Source: Myxosarcina sp. GI1 (GTDB lineage: Bacteria > Cyanobacteriota > Cyanobacteriia > Cyanobacteriales > Xenococcaceae). From it: a stretch of DNA of 64,000 nt. Location: NCBI RefSeq assembly GCF_000756305.1, contig NZ_JRFE01000050.1, positions 1 through 64,000 of the forward strand. The letters are read 5' to 3'. The notes beneath the pieces were generated by a model. The model searched no databases. It was given only the letters and a program-made list of their open reading frames with translations, and had not been told where the DNA came from. The translations under genes and the position numbers were made by a program. Shown piece by piece: positions 47,557 through 57,338 of this stretch; positions within the stretch are counted from its first letter, which is position 1; each line of letters begins with the position of its first letter.

Positions 47557-48966
47557 CTACTCGCTTGCTGGAGAAGTTTTAGCTATTTCTGGTGCGGTAA
47601 TTCCCTCACCCTGAAAACCAAAATACCACAGGGAAGCTGCTGCTTCAGCACGAGTTACGGGTTTTTTGGGTTGAAATAAAGTAGTGTAACCAAAAGCGCG
47701 ACCCACATTAGAGCGATCGCCGTTTTGAAAATCGGCAAATAAAGCTTTTAAAGCAGTAGGGTCGATATCGGTAGCATCTTGAAAGCCCCAACTTTCTTTA
47801 ATTGCTTCAATATCTGCCTGTGGTAGAGCTTTGCGGGTATCTAGAGGTACCTTCCAAGTAACTAAATCCTCTCTTTTTAAAGGAGCGTTTGGTTGAAACA
47901 AGAGTTTACTGCTGTCTTGAGTAAGCATTGAAGGAATTAAACCAGCTTCTGCCAATCCCTGAATCGCGCCAAAACTCGGACTGTTGCTATTTACATCATT
48001 AAAAGCTGGCTGTTCGGGGTCTTTAGCTTCGTAAATTTTTTTATTTGGAGAATCTTGATAATACTTATTGTTAGCTGCAATTAACCAGCGTGCATACTCA
48101 CTACGGGTTATGGGTTTATTAGGAGCAAATTTATCTGTGGCGACATTTTCTTCTTGAATGTAAGGAGTCAGAATTCCTAATTTCGCTACGTCGCCTACAT
48201 ATTGTTGAAGTTGTTCGGGAACTTCAGCCAGATCGCTAAACTCTGCTGTTGTGGAAATTTTTGCAGTAGGACTATTTGCTACATTTTGTGGCTTGGTGTT
48301 GACTGAATTTTGGGTATTTTTAATTTCTTCTTCGACAGCCGTATTTGCAGGAGCAAACAAATTATCCTCTGGTGTCTTTTCTGGTTGCGGTTTGCTTGCA
48401 GAATTTAAATTAGTCTCTGGTTCGCTAGGTTGATAGGCAATAGTCAACTCGGTTTTATCGCCATTGGCTTCTGCATCCGAACTCAACTGTTCTAAAGAAA
48501 TAGCAATCTCTAAATTGTCTTTACTGGCTATTGCTTCAGAAGTTTCAATATTAGCAGCGAGATTGAATGGTTGAATAATTTCCCAACCATCGCTCTTTAG
48601 TCGTTCTTGATAGTTAGAAGCGATGCGAGCGATTGGATCTGGCGATCGCCAGATTCCTCTCCCTGTCTCGTCAGTTAATCCCGATTCTATATTTTGCAAC
48701 TCGGCTGGGCTATAGAGAGGAATCAAATTGGGAAATTGTGATAGGTCGGTCGCCTCACTTCCCGACAATTTTGAATTCAAAGAATTGCCGTTATCTTCAG
48801 CTTGTAAATTAGAAGTTGGAGTTGTAGTTTGGTTTTTGCTTAGTTGAGGATCGGCACTAACTAAATTTTCAATTGCGCTACCGTTGCCACAGCTAGCTAG
48901 CAAAGCTAACAATAACGTCGATATAGCCTGAAACGCAACTGTTTTATAAGGTCTAATGTGTAACAA
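47557..48966 (-). CDS. SLH-domain lipoprotein
   Basis: 469 residues. A signal with a lipobox (TLLLALLASC) is followed by a long low-complexity region and SLH-type repeats (for example KPITRSEYARWLIAANNKYY, then LKREDLVTWKV and KKPVTRAEAAASLWYFG). SLH modules in cyanobacteria usually attach outer-membrane proteins to peptidoglycan. Its role is probably envelope-structural. Confidence 0.82.
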   Translation of the reverse strand: MLHIRPYKTVAFQAISTLLLALLASCGNGSAIENLVSADPQLSKNQTTTPTSNLQAEDNGNSLNSKLSGSEATDLSQFPNLIPLYSPAELQNIESGLTDETGRGIWRSPDPIARIASNYQERLKSDGWEIIQPFNLAANIETSEAIASKDNLEIAISLEQLSSDAEANGDKTELTIAYQPSEPETNLNSASKPQPEKTPEDNLFAPANTAVEEEIKNTQNSVNTKPQNVANSPTAKISTTAEFSDLAEVPEQLQQYVGDVAKLGILTPYIQEENVATDKFAPNKPITRSEYARWLIAANNKYYQDSPNKKIYEAKDPEQPAFNDVNSNSPSFGAIQGLAEAGLIPSMLTQDSSKLLFQPNAPLKREDLVTWKVPLDTRKALPQADIEAIKESWGFQDATDIDPTALKALFADFQNGDRSNVGRAFGYTTLFQPKKPVTRAEAAASLWYFGFQGEGITAPEIAKTSPASE

Positions 48967-49018
48967 GATCGCTCGTCAAAAAGTTTTGTATTCTTTAATT
49001 TTACCAACTTAACCCGCT

Positions 49019-49705
49019 CTAAAATTGGCTACGTTTAATTTTGCGGCGATACTGGGTTTTTGGTACGTTTCCGAGTTCGCGGCTAACTTCTAAAAACACG
49101 TCACGAGCTAGCCAGGGATACTGAGCGAGCCAAAGATTTTGTTTGGGAAAGTAAGCATCGCTAATTTTGTCGATTGCTGAAAGGTCGGGACGGTTGGATA
49201 GCACTACTAATTGGGCAACTTGACCTGTAGTAATGGCTTTATGAATTCGCTTTAAAGGAGCATGTACTTCTAGTTCAAAACCAGTTTCGTCAACTAGAAC
49301 CACATTGATCCAGCGTTCGCGGTTTTCTACGATGACTAATTCGCCTCGCTTGTTTACTGTTTCTTCTTCACCAATTAATTCTTCAGTTAGATAAACTTCA
49401 ACAACTTTTCCCTGCCAAAAACCACCGTATTTAAAGCGGCGAGCAGTAGAGTTACGAGTGCTAGCTAAATATACGGGACACCACAGCCAATAAAGTCCAG
49501 AGATCGCACCTAACAACAACAGTAAAGCCTGTCCCGATTCGCCAATTATCAAATCTATAATTAAAATGACTACTATTGCTACTACAGATATCAGCAGACG
49601 ATTGAGTAAATCTTGCCATTTTCCCCAGTAGTGAGAGTACTGTTGACTGGTAGCAATTAATGGAATTAGTTGTTCTAATTTTTCTCGCGTTAGAGGTATT
49701 AACAT
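49019..49705 (-). CDS. conserved cyanobacterial membrane protein
   Basis: 228 residues with two hydrophobic helices near 35-80 (LLISVVAIVVILIIDLIIG, ALLLLLGAISGLYWLW) and a soluble C-terminal domain (RRFKYGGFWQGKVVEVYL, EVHAPLKRIHKAITTGQ). Homologues are sometimes labelled phosphate-transport permease, but no transporter signature is visible. Function unknown. Confidence 0.7.
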   Translation of the reverse strand: MLIPLTREKLEQLIPLIATSQQYSHYWGKWQDLLNRLLISVVAIVVILIIDLIIGESGQALLLLLGAISGLYWLWCPVYLASTRNSTARRFKYGGFWQGKVVEVYLTEELIGEEETVNKRGELVIVENRERWINVVLVDETGFELEVHAPLKRIHKAITTGQVAQLVVLSNRPDLSAIDKISDAYFPKQNLWLAQYPWLARDVFLEVSRELGNVPKTQYRRKIKRSQF

Positions 49706-49858
49706 AGAGTTTTACAGCGACGGGTATCGATGAGGGAAATTGAAAATTTGAGAAACAAGTTTAATAGATGTGTTGTCTATGTTGACATATTCAGTTAGCA
49801 ATGCCACAAAGTTTGCAGTTGGTACAACTAACCTGGCTGAGTTTGGGAAATAAAGATT

Positions 49859-51148
49859 ATGTTCGACTTAGATACATTTAGGGTTAATAAGGCTATTTTA
49901 GTCTCTCTTTCTACCTTGCTCTTACCAGGGGCAATCGCTGTTCCTATGAAAGTAAGGGCACAGCAAGCAAATTCTTTTAGCTCGACAACACAATTACTAG
50001 CTCAAGCTCAAACCGCTGCCATCGAGTCAGAAATCCTGGCAGAAATCAATCGCGCTAGAACTCAACCTCAAGCCTATGCCGACTGGCTGGAGCAACAACA
50101 GCAATATTACCAAGGTATTTTGTTAAAGCTGCCAGGGGAACAAGCTATTAGAACCAATCGTGGCTTCAAAGCTTTACAAGAAGCGATCGCTTTTTTACGC
50201 CAACAACCGCCTTTACCACCTTTAAGCAGTTCTGAAGCTTTGTCAGCTACAGCAGAAACTCAGTTAGATGCGATCTTTAATTTTACTAATGGCATCAATA
50301 TTAATCTCGACAATATTAGCTACAGCCTTGTTACTCCTCAAGCAATTGTCATGCAGTTAATTGTAGACGATCGCTTTCCAGATCGCCGTCGCCGTCTTAG
50401 CTTGTTTACTACAGAGTCAGAACAAGCGGGAATTGTCTGTGAGCCTGACGAACGATACGATAACATTTGCGCGATCGCCTACAAACCAGATAGCGCAATC
50501 GCTAGTAATACGCGATCGGATACGGAAGTAACTACTACTGAGACTGCTACCCTACCTCCACCAACTCCGCCCGAAAATTCTCAATCTACCATCAGTAGTA
50601 CCGTTCCAGAGCCTCCAGCTAATAACTCGACTCCCGATATATTTATTTCTCCCACTGAAGAAACTGTAGAATCTTTAGAATCCTCTAATTCTGAAAACAG
50701 CTTACCAGAAGTACCGAGTATTGAAGTAGCAGTACCACCTGCTGAAACAGTTGCCGACACTGAAGTAGCTAACCAGACAGAAGCCAACACTTCGGAGGAA
50801 GTTGCTATTACTCAGAATGATTCTCGTTTGTTAGAAAAAGTAGAGCGTGGTGCTTTAGCATCAGGAGATAAAACAGTTCCCGACGATGGTAGTTTTTACG
50901 ATTCTTATCCCCTCGAAGGTGATGCAGGAGAGTCTTTTATCGTTAGCTTAGAAAGCGATGAATTCGATACTTTTGTGGCGGTTATGGACGCAGAAGGTAA
51001 GATTCTAGAACAAAACGACGATATCAGCGACGATAACAGCAACTCGCGATTGCGCGTTACCCTGCCCGACAAGGGAGTATATCAGGTAATTGTCAACGCC
51101 TACGATGAAGGCGGAACGGGTAGTTATGTTTTAACTATAAGTCGATGA
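49859..51148 (+). CDS. secreted CAP-like/PPC-domain protein
   Basis: 429 residues: a signal peptide (cut likely after VRA, about 34), a CAP-like segment (ESEILAEINRARTQPQAYADW) lacking some canonical Cys, then a Ser/Thr/Pro-rich linker (about 215-310). The C-terminal pre-peptidase domain (LEGDAGESFIVSLESDEFDTF, GSYVLTI) helps surface or extracellular folding. Probably an extracellular protein of unknown activity. Confidence 0.75.
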   Translation: MFDLDTFRVNKAILVSLSTLLLPGAIAVPMKVRAQQANSFSSTTQLLAQAQTAAIESEILAEINRARTQPQAYADWLEQQQQYYQGILLKLPGEQAIRTNRGFKALQEAIAFLRQQPPLPPLSSSEALSATAETQLDAIFNFTNGININLDNISYSLVTPQAIVMQLIVDDRFPDRRRRLSLFTTESEQAGIVCEPDERYDNICAIAYKPDSAIASNTRSDTEVTTTETATLPPPTPPENSQSTISSTVPEPPANNSTPDIFISPTEETVESLESSNSENSLPEVPSIEVAVPPAETVADTEVANQTEANTSEEVAITQNDSRLLEKVERGALASGDKTVPDDGSFYDSYPLEGDAGESFIVSLESDEFDTFVAVMDAEGKILEQNDDISDDNSNSRLRVTLPDKGVYQVIVNAYDEGGTGSYVLTISR

Positions 51149-51184
51149 GCTAAATTATGCTGTACGATTTTCTCTATTTGTCAA

Positions 51185-52201
51185 TTATCCTCCAAATAAA
51201 GCTCCGATCGCTTTACCCATATTTTCGGGCTGCATAGCGGCAGTAGCGGCAGTAGGTTCGTAGCCGCAGTGAACCATGCAGTCAGCACATTTAGGGTTGC
51301 CGCTGGCTTTGCCGTAGTTATCCCACTTGGTCTTGCTAATTAATTCTTTGTAGCTAGAATAATGTCCTTCATTGAGTAAATAACAAGGTTTTTGCCAGCC
51401 CAAAACGCTGTAGCTAGGACTGCCCCAGGGAGTACAGTCAAAGTCTTTATCACCCATTAAAAACTCTAAAAATAAGGGATTGTGGTTAAAATTCCACTTT
51501 TTACGCCCCGATTTCCAGGGAGAGAGAATTTCTTTAAATAAAGCTTTGGTTTGTTCCCTTTTGAGGAAGCTTTCCTGGTCTGGTGCCCATTCGTAGCTAT
51601 AGCCAGGAGAAACCATCATGCCGTCGAGGTTGAGGCTTTCGAGGAAATCAAAAAATTTCTGCATCTTGGCAGGATCGGCACCTTCAAATACGGTGGTGTT
51701 GGTAGTAACCCGAAACCCCTGCTGTTTGGCAACGCGAATTGCCGCGATCGCTTTATCGAATACTCCCTGGCGATCGACGCATTTATCGTGTTGTTCTCGC
51801 AAGCCGTCTAAATGAACGCTAAAAGTCAGATAGGGAGAAGGGGTAAATTTATGCAGGCTTTTTTCTAACAGCAAGCCGTTGGTGCAGAGATAGACAAACT
51901 TTTTCCGCGCTACCAAACCCCTAACAATTTCATCAATTTGGGGATGTAGCAGGGGTTCGCCCCCAGGTATAGAAACTACAGGCGCGCCGCATTCTTCTAC
52001 GGCAGCAAAACACTGTTCGGGAGTGAGATTTTGCTTGAGTATTTCTGTAGGATGCTGAATTTTACCACACCCAGAACAGGCAAGATTGCAGCGAAACAGA
52101 GGTTCGAGCATCAATACTAAAGGAAAATGCTTGCGTCCTAACAATCTTTGAGTGACCAGATATTTACCTACGGTTATCGCTTGCTGTAGTTGAATTGCCA
52201 T
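51185..52201 (-). CDS. hpnH: adenosyl-hopene transferase HpnH
   Basis: A radical SAM enzyme of 338 residues that joins adenosyl to diploptene in hopanoid biosynthesis. The cluster motif is CNLACSGC (about 38-45); [19 protein letters not shown] and a C-terminal auxiliary Cys region ([15 protein letters not shown]) complete the family signature. It is alone; the hopanoid side chain genes are elsewhere. Confidence 0.94.
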   Translation of the reverse strand: MAIQLQQAITVGKYLVTQRLLGRKHFPLVLMLEPLFRCNLACSGCGKIQHPTEILKQNLTPEQCFAAVEECGAPVVSIPGGEPLLHPQIDEIVRGLVARKKFVYLCTNGLLLEKSLHKFTPSPYLTFSVHLDGLREQHDKCVDRQGVFDKAIAAIRVAKQQGFRVTTNTTVFEGADPAKMQKFFDFLESLNLDGMMVSPGYSYEWAPDQESFLKREQTKALFKEILSPWKSGRKKWNFNHNPLFLEFLMGDKDFDCTPWGSPSYSVLGWQKPCYLLNEGHYSSYKELISKTKWDNYGKASGNPKCADCMVHCGYEPTAATAAMQPENMGKAIGALFGG

Positions 52202-52399
52202 TTCTCACACCTTTATCTTTAGAGGTTATTGTAATGAGATTTTGGCAATTAAGTGTTAAAGTTGGTGCTTTTAAAGCTTTTCTTAACAGTATTAAAAATG
52301 TAAAACAAAAGAAATATTTCTGTAAATTAAATTACAATTTTTTAATTCAGATCGCCTTTTCTAGTACACTCGATTTTTAATGTTTAAAGAAAAGATCGT

Positions 52400-52705
52400 A
52401 TGACAGATAACTACGAAGAGATGACGCTTAGTGAGGAAGAACGCCAAATCGCAGCAATTCGGCGCGATCGCTATCGAGCTTACTGGCGTGCCAATACTAA
52501 ATTAATTCGTAACTTATTGATTATTTGGGCGTTGGCTTCTTTAGTTTGCGGAATTTTGCTAGTTCCCCTACTAAACAATATTCAAATTGGTAATGTTCCT
52601 TTGGGTTTTTGGATGGCGCAACAGGGAGCAATTTTTATTTTTGTCATTTTAATTTTTGTCTATGCGATCGCAATGGATAAGCTCGATCGCAAATATCGTC
52701 AGTAA
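52400..52705 (+). CDS. DUF4212 symporter small subunit
   Basis: 101 residues with two membrane segments (LLIIWALASLVCGILLV, GAIFIFVILIFVYAIAM) and a YWRANTKLI segment. DUF4212 proteins accompany VC_2705-type solute symporters as the small subunit. It lies 33 nt before the symporter gene on the same strand. Confidence 0.9.
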   Translation: MTDNYEEMTLSEEERQIAAIRRDRYRAYWRANTKLIRNLLIIWALASLVCGILLVPLLNNIQIGNVPLGFWMAQQGAIFIFVILIFVYAIAMDKLDRKYRQ

Positions 52706-52738
52706 TTTTATAAAAATTAACTATCAACTTTAAAAATT

Positions 52739-54394
52739 ATGTCAGTCGAACTTTGGACTACTATTTTTGTTGCAATTACTTTTATTATTTATCTTTATAT
52801 TGGCTGGCGATCGCGAGTTAGAGACAGTGAAGGTTTTTTTGTGGCAGATCGCGGCGTACCTGCCTTAGCTAATGGCGCGGCTACCGCAGCCGACTGGATG
52901 TCAGCAGCTTCGTTTATTTCGATGGCGGGATTAATTTCCTTTTTGGGCTACGACGGCTCGATGTATCTTATGGGTTGGACTGGTGGCTTTGTCTTACTTG
53001 CCTTGCTGCTCGCTCCCTATCTTCGCAAGTTTGGTAAATATACCGTTCCCGATTTTGTCGGCGATCGCTACTACTCAGTGTGGGCGCGTTTGGTGGCAGT
53101 AGTGGCAGCAATCTTTGTCTCACTTACCTATGTGGCGGGGCAAATGCGCGGAGTAGGAATTGTTTTTAGCCGTTTTCTACAGGTAGATATTAATACTGGT
53201 GTGATAATCGGGATGATTATCGTGGCATTTTTTGCCATTTTAGGAGGTATGAAGGGCATTACCTGGACGCAGGTAGCGCAGTACACTGTGTTGATTTTTG
53301 CCTTTATTATTCCCGCCGTAGCGATCGCACTAAAATTAACTGGCAATCCCATACCGCAACTGGCTTTTAGCTTTAGCGATATCGTCCCCAAACTCAATCA
53401 GATACAGGTAGATTTAGGTTTTGCCGAATATACCCAACCTTTTGTCGATAAATCGATGCTGGATATCCTGTTTATCACTATTGCTTTGATGGTAGGTACG
53501 GCAGGATTACCCCACGTTATTGTCAGATTTTATACCGTACCTTCGGCTCGTGCCGCTCGTTATTCGGCTGGTTGGGCATTGTTATTTATTGCCATTCTCT
53601 ATACTACTGCCCCTGCGGTATCGGCTTTTGCCCGCTACAACCTCATTGACAGTCTGCACGATAAAACCATTGCTGAAGTACAGCAACTAGACTGGGCAAA
53701 TAAATGGTCGAATACGGGACTGTTAGGCTTTGAAGATAAAAACAACGACGGTAGAATCGAGCTAACCCCCGATGAAACCACCAGCGAAATCACTATCGAT
53801 CGCGATATTATCGTGCTAGCAACTCCTGAAGTTGCCAGTCTTGCTCCTTGGGTAATAGCTTTAGTTGCCGCAGGCGGTTTGGCTGCCGCTCTATCTACAG
53901 CTTCTGGGCTACTATTAGTTATTTCTAGTTCTATCGCCCACGATGTTTACTATCGCATTATCAATCCCAACGCTTCAGAAAGTCGCAGGGTAATGGTAGG
54001 TAGAATTATGGTGGGATTTGCGATCGCCATTGCTGGTTATTTTGGCGTTAATCCTCCTGGTTTTGTGGCTGAGGTAGTAGCCTTTGCCTTCGGTTTGGCG
54101 GCAGCTAGCTTCTTCCCCGTAATTTTATTGGGGATTTTTGACAGTCGTACCAACCGCGAAGGCGCGATCGCTGGAATGATCGTCGGCTTGGCATTTACGC
54201 TCTTTTATATTATCGGCAATAAATTTTATGGCATGCCCCCTTGGTTTTTAGGCATTTCTCCTGAAGGTATCGGTACTGTAGGTATGATACTCAACTTTAT
54301 CATTACCTATACTGTCTCTCGCCTGACACCACCGCCACCAAGAGAAATTCAAGCAATGGTAGATAATTTGCAATCTCCTGAAGGAAATTTTTAG
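52739..54394 (+). CDS. VC_2705-type sodium/solute symporter
   Basis: 551 residues, SSF-family large subunit that pairs with DUF4212. About 13 membrane segments; the family motif YVAGQMRGVGIVFSRFL, GTAGLPHVIVRFY, and AALSTASGLLLVISSSIAHD carry the conserved sodium region. A soluble loop (about 335-350) has DKNNDGRIELTP, an EF-hand-like calcium loop, found in some relatives. Relatives carry small organic acids such as acetate; the substrate here is unknown. Confidence 0.92.
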   Translation: MSVELWTTIFVAITFIIYLYIGWRSRVRDSEGFFVADRGVPALANGAATAADWMSAASFISMAGLISFLGYDGSMYLMGWTGGFVLLALLLAPYLRKFGKYTVPDFVGDRYYSVWARLVAVVAAIFVSLTYVAGQMRGVGIVFSRFLQVDINTGVIIGMIIVAFFAILGGMKGITWTQVAQYTVLIFAFIIPAVAIALKLTGNPIPQLAFSFSDIVPKLNQIQVDLGFAEYTQPFVDKSMLDILFITIALMVGTAGLPHVIVRFYTVPSARAARYSAGWALLFIAILYTTAPAVSAFARYNLIDSLHDKTIAEVQQLDWANKWSNTGLLGFEDKNNDGRIELTPDETTSEITIDRDIIVLATPEVASLAPWVIALVAAGGLAAALSTASGLLLVISSSIAHDVYYRIINPNASESRRVMVGRIMVGFAIAIAGYFGVNPPGFVAEVVAFAFGLAAASFFPVILLGIFDSRTNREGAIAGMIVGLAFTLFYIIGNKFYGMPPWFLGISPEGIGTVGMILNFIITYTVSRLTPPPPREIQAMVDNLQSPEGNF

Positions 54395-54398
54395 TCAG

Positions 54399-54432
54399 AA
54401 AAAGGAAAAGGTAACAAAACCTTTTCCTTTTT
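54399..54432. terminator. bidirectional intrinsic terminator
   Basis: AAAAAGGAAAAGG ... CCTTTTCCTTTTT with an 8-nt loop, located between the converging symporter and cobS genes. Each strand ends in a T-run, so it can terminate both transcripts. Confidence 0.85.
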
Positions 54433-54435
54433 TAT

Positions 54436-55224
54436 TTAAAATGCGGTCAACAAACATAAAATAAATACTTCCGTCCACTCTACTACCGCACCGTAAGTGT
54501 CTCCAGTATGTCCCTTTAACTGCCAGTAAAAATAATATCCCGTTAGCAAAGCGATCGCGCAACTAACAGAATTTAAGAAAACAATTTGCCACCAGGTTAA
54601 ATATTCCAGCCACCAGATAACACCGTCAAACAACAGGATAAATACCAGTCCCAACAATAAATCTTGTGGTAGGCGCAGATTTTCTTTGTGAAACGCTCCC
54701 GTTCCTGTTTCTCTTAAATAAGGATAACAAGCGATCGCTGCCACTTGTCCCCATCTCGCCCAACTTGCAGCCAGCATTAATACCAGCCAAAGAGGAAGCG
54801 TAGTTTCACTTAAAGCGACAGTTTTTAAAAGAATAATAATTACTGCGGCGATCGCTCCATAAGCACCAGTCGCACTATCTTTCATTACTTCCAAACGACG
54901 GCTGATATCCGTAACTGCCAGACCATCAGCAGCATCCATTACCCCATCTAAATGCAATCCACCTGTAATTCCTACCCACATCGCTACAATAATGGCACTG
55001 CTAGTTAGATTGGGGAAATTGCCAAATCGTAAAGCGAGCGATAATAAGCCCAATGTTGCTCCAACTGTTAAGCCAACTAAAGGCGACCAACGAGCAACAC
55101 GCTGCCACTCTCCAATCCAACCCTGTGGCAAAGGTATTATGGTATAAAAAATTACACAGCTTGCCAAAGAACGAAGTAATCGTTTGAATTGAAGCCATAA
55201 TAACTCTAGAGAAGTTTTTGACAC
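54436..55224 (-). CDS. cobS: adenosylcobinamide-GDP ribazoletransferase
   Basis: CobS, the membrane enzyme that joins the lower ligand to adenosylcobinamide-GDP in cobalamin synthesis. 262 residues, with several hydrophobic helices and the family core GGLHLDGVMDAADGL (about residues 86-101) followed by SATGAYGA. No cobalamin riboswitch was seen in the 250 nt upstream. It is isolated from other cob genes here. Confidence 0.93.
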   Translation of the reverse strand: MSKTSLELLWLQFKRLLRSLASCVIFYTIIPLPQGWIGEWQRVARWSPLVGLTVGATLGLLSLALRFGNFPNLTSSAIIVAMWVGITGGLHLDGVMDAADGLAVTDISRRLEVMKDSATGAYGAIAAVIIILLKTVALSETTLPLWLVLMLAASWARWGQVAAIACYPYLRETGTGAFHKENLRLPQDLLLGLVFILLFDGVIWWLEYLTWWQIVFLNSVSCAIALLTGYYFYWQLKGHTGDTYGAVVEWTEVFILCLLTAF

Positions 55225-55517
55225 AGAAAAATTCTTAGATAAAAATTCATACGATAGCAGGGAAATATTGAGTTAATATTGTTTCATAGATTACTTTATT
55301 TTTGACTGTAACAAACTGTCATTGCAGACAGTGTATGAGTTCAAGCGCAAAACTTATTTATATTGCGATCGTTATAACTACTTATTTATTACTATTTGCG
55401 TGTGTTTAAATTTTGTCAGTCAAAAGCTACGTATTGATAATCAACCAGATGTTCATTTACTAACAATAATCTTGAATATTGCCAATTGAGTTTGGAATAT
55501 CGGATAAAAGCTCTGCT

Positions 55518-55958
55518 ATGAGTCAACACAAATCTTCACAATCCTTTCCCGCACCTTGTATCGTCGATACGGGAATTGTTATTAATCGAGATGATATCAA
55601 ACGTTTGTTGAACGACCTTGGTTGTGTTCGCTATGTTCATACGATCGATAACCATTTACATAGCAAAGGCGAAGGTAAAGTAAGAGAAGTATTTAACGAT
55701 CCCGATCGAGCTACTCTAATTGCTAATGGTAATCTCTACATTAATATTCAAAGTTTTAACTATTTACAACTCGGTCAATCTTCTGAGGCAGAAGTCTGTT
55801 TCGATTTGATTCAAGAAAATCTTCAACTGCGCTTGATTCCTCTGTCGCCATCTTCAAAACAAAACGATCGAGATCTTGATGCCGCAGTGATAGAAGCAAT
55901 GGTAGCAGAAGTGCTTTCGGCTCGTTTGGACGTACAGTTAGACGATGAAGACTTCTAA
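55518..55958 (+). CDS. conserved hypothetical, 146 aa
   Basis: From ATG 55518 (an earlier ATG at 55479 lies in unlike sequence): CIVDTGIVINRDDIKRLL, VRYVHTIDNHLHSKGEGKVRE and a strand-helix end. A small soluble cyanobacterial protein of unknown function. The next gene, tgt, lies 214 nt downstream, with palindromic repeats between. Confidence 0.68.
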   Translation: MSQHKSSQSFPAPCIVDTGIVINRDDIKRLLNDLGCVRYVHTIDNHLHSKGEGKVREVFNDPDRATLIANGNLYINIQSFNYLQLGQSSEAEVCFDLIQENLQLRLIPLSPSSKQNDRDLDAAVIEAMVAEVLSARLDVQLDDEDF

Positions 55959-55975
55959 ACATTGACCATTGAACT

Positions 55976-56130
55976 TTGACGGACGTTTGCTGAGGTTTCC
56001 TCAGCAAACGTCCGTCACAAGCGCAGCCTCTTTCAGAGGCAAGTCGCGACGCAGGAGCGACGCTTTGGGCGATTCCGCCCTGCGAGGAAACCTCCTCGAC
56101 TCTAATGACTCAGGAACGCGCGAGTTGAAC
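55976..56130. repeat. composite palindromic repeat
   Basis: The 18-bp stem GACGGACGTTTGCTGAGG with its exact complement and a TTT loop shares the core CTGAGGTTTCCTCAG with the insert at 1065-1109. A second part (GTCGCGACGCAGGAGCGACG, GGGCGATTCCGCCC) follows. It lies upstream of tgt and may affect 5' RNA structure. Confidence 0.75.
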
Positions 56131-56172
56131 ATTAAACAATGAATGAGGTAAATGCTCAATGTTAAATGCTAA

Positions 56173-57294
56173 ATGCTAAATGATTCAAAGGTGGGATTTT
56201 CGTTTCAGTGCCAAGCAACCTGTAATCATACTCAAGCTAGAGCGGGAGTGTTTTATACACCTCACGGCATCGTAGAAACACCGCGGTTTATGCCCGTAGG
56301 TACTCTAGCAACGGTAAAAGGAATTACCCCTCGACAGTTAGAAGATGCCCAGGCGCAGATGATTTTGGCTAATACCTACCATCTCCATTTGCAGCCAGGA
56401 GAAAAGATAATTGAAGCGGCAGGGGGTTTGCATCAGTTTATGGGCTGGAATAAGCCTATTTTGACCGATTCGGGTGGATTTCAGGTTTTTAGCCTTAGCG
56501 AACTGCGAAAGATTAGTGAAGCAGGAGTTACTTTTCGTTCGCCTCGCGATGGCAGTATTATCGAACTGACACCAGAAAAATCGATTCAAATTCAAAATGC
56601 TTTGGGTGCCGATGTCATCATGGCATTTGATGAATGTCCTCCTGCTGATGCTACCAAAGAACAAGTACGAGAAGCTACAGAAAGAAGCTATCGTTGGTTG
56701 AAAAGATGCGTGTCAGCGCATCAATATCCCGAAAAACAGGCTTTATTCGGAATCGTACAGGGAGGAATACACTTAGATCTACGCTTCAAAGCGGTAAAAG
56801 ATTTAGTCGCCTTAGATTTACCAGGTTATGCTATTGGTGGCGTTAGCGTCGGGGAAGCAACGGAACTGATTAACGAAACGGTAAAGTATACTGCTCCTTT
56901 ATTACCAGCAGACAAACCCCGCTATTTAATGGGAGTAGGAACCTATAAAGAAATGGTACGGGCGATCGCTTCAGGAATCGATTTATTTGATTGTGTAATT
57001 CCTACCCGTTTGGGAAGACACGGTACGGCTTTGGTAAAAGGCGACAGAATAAATATAAAAAATGCTGCCTATCGAGAAGATTATTCCCCTCTAGATCGAG
57101 ATTGTTCCTGTTATGCCTGTCAAAATTTTAGCCGTGCTTACCTAAATCACCTGGTGCGATCGCGCGAAATGTTAGGCTATATTTTATTATCCCTACACAA
57201 CATTACCGAACTGATCGGTTTTACTCGGCAAATTCGCCAGTCAATTTTTGAAGATACTTTTACTACTGATTTTGCTGGCTGGTTGAATGACTAA
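56173..57294 (+). CDS. tgt: tRNA-guanine transglycosylase
   Basis: Bacterial TGT, 373 residues. It exchanges G34 of GUN anticodon tRNAs for preQ1. Motifs: [26 protein letters not shown] (catalytic nucleophile and general acid region), [12 protein letters not shown], and the Zn site [16 protein letters not shown]. Length normal. Upstream lie short direct repeats (TAAATGC x2). The order tgt-psbK is known in other cyanobacteria; here a restriction-modification pair separates them. Confidence 0.97.
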   Translation: MLNDSKVGFSFQCQATCNHTQARAGVFYTPHGIVETPRFMPVGTLATVKGITPRQLEDAQAQMILANTYHLHLQPGEKIIEAAGGLHQFMGWNKPILTDSGGFQVFSLSELRKISEAGVTFRSPRDGSIIELTPEKSIQIQNALGADVIMAFDECPPADATKEQVREATERSYRWLKRCVSAHQYPEKQALFGIVQGGIHLDLRFKAVKDLVALDLPGYAIGGVSVGEATELINETVKYTAPLLPADKPRYLMGVGTYKEMVRAIASGIDLFDCVIPTRLGRHGTALVKGDRINIKNAAYREDYSPLDRDCSCYACQNFSRAYLNHLVRSREMLGYILLSLHNITELIGFTRQIRQSIFEDTFTTDFAGWLND

Positions 57295-57338
57295 GCTAAA
57301 TTATTGCGATTGCTTTAAAAAACTAAAATTTTGTCCCA

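Noticed and set aside
55225-55478. Cobalamin riboswitch upstream of cobS
   Set aside because: No B12-box-like conserved segment was seen in the 250 nt on the minus strand.
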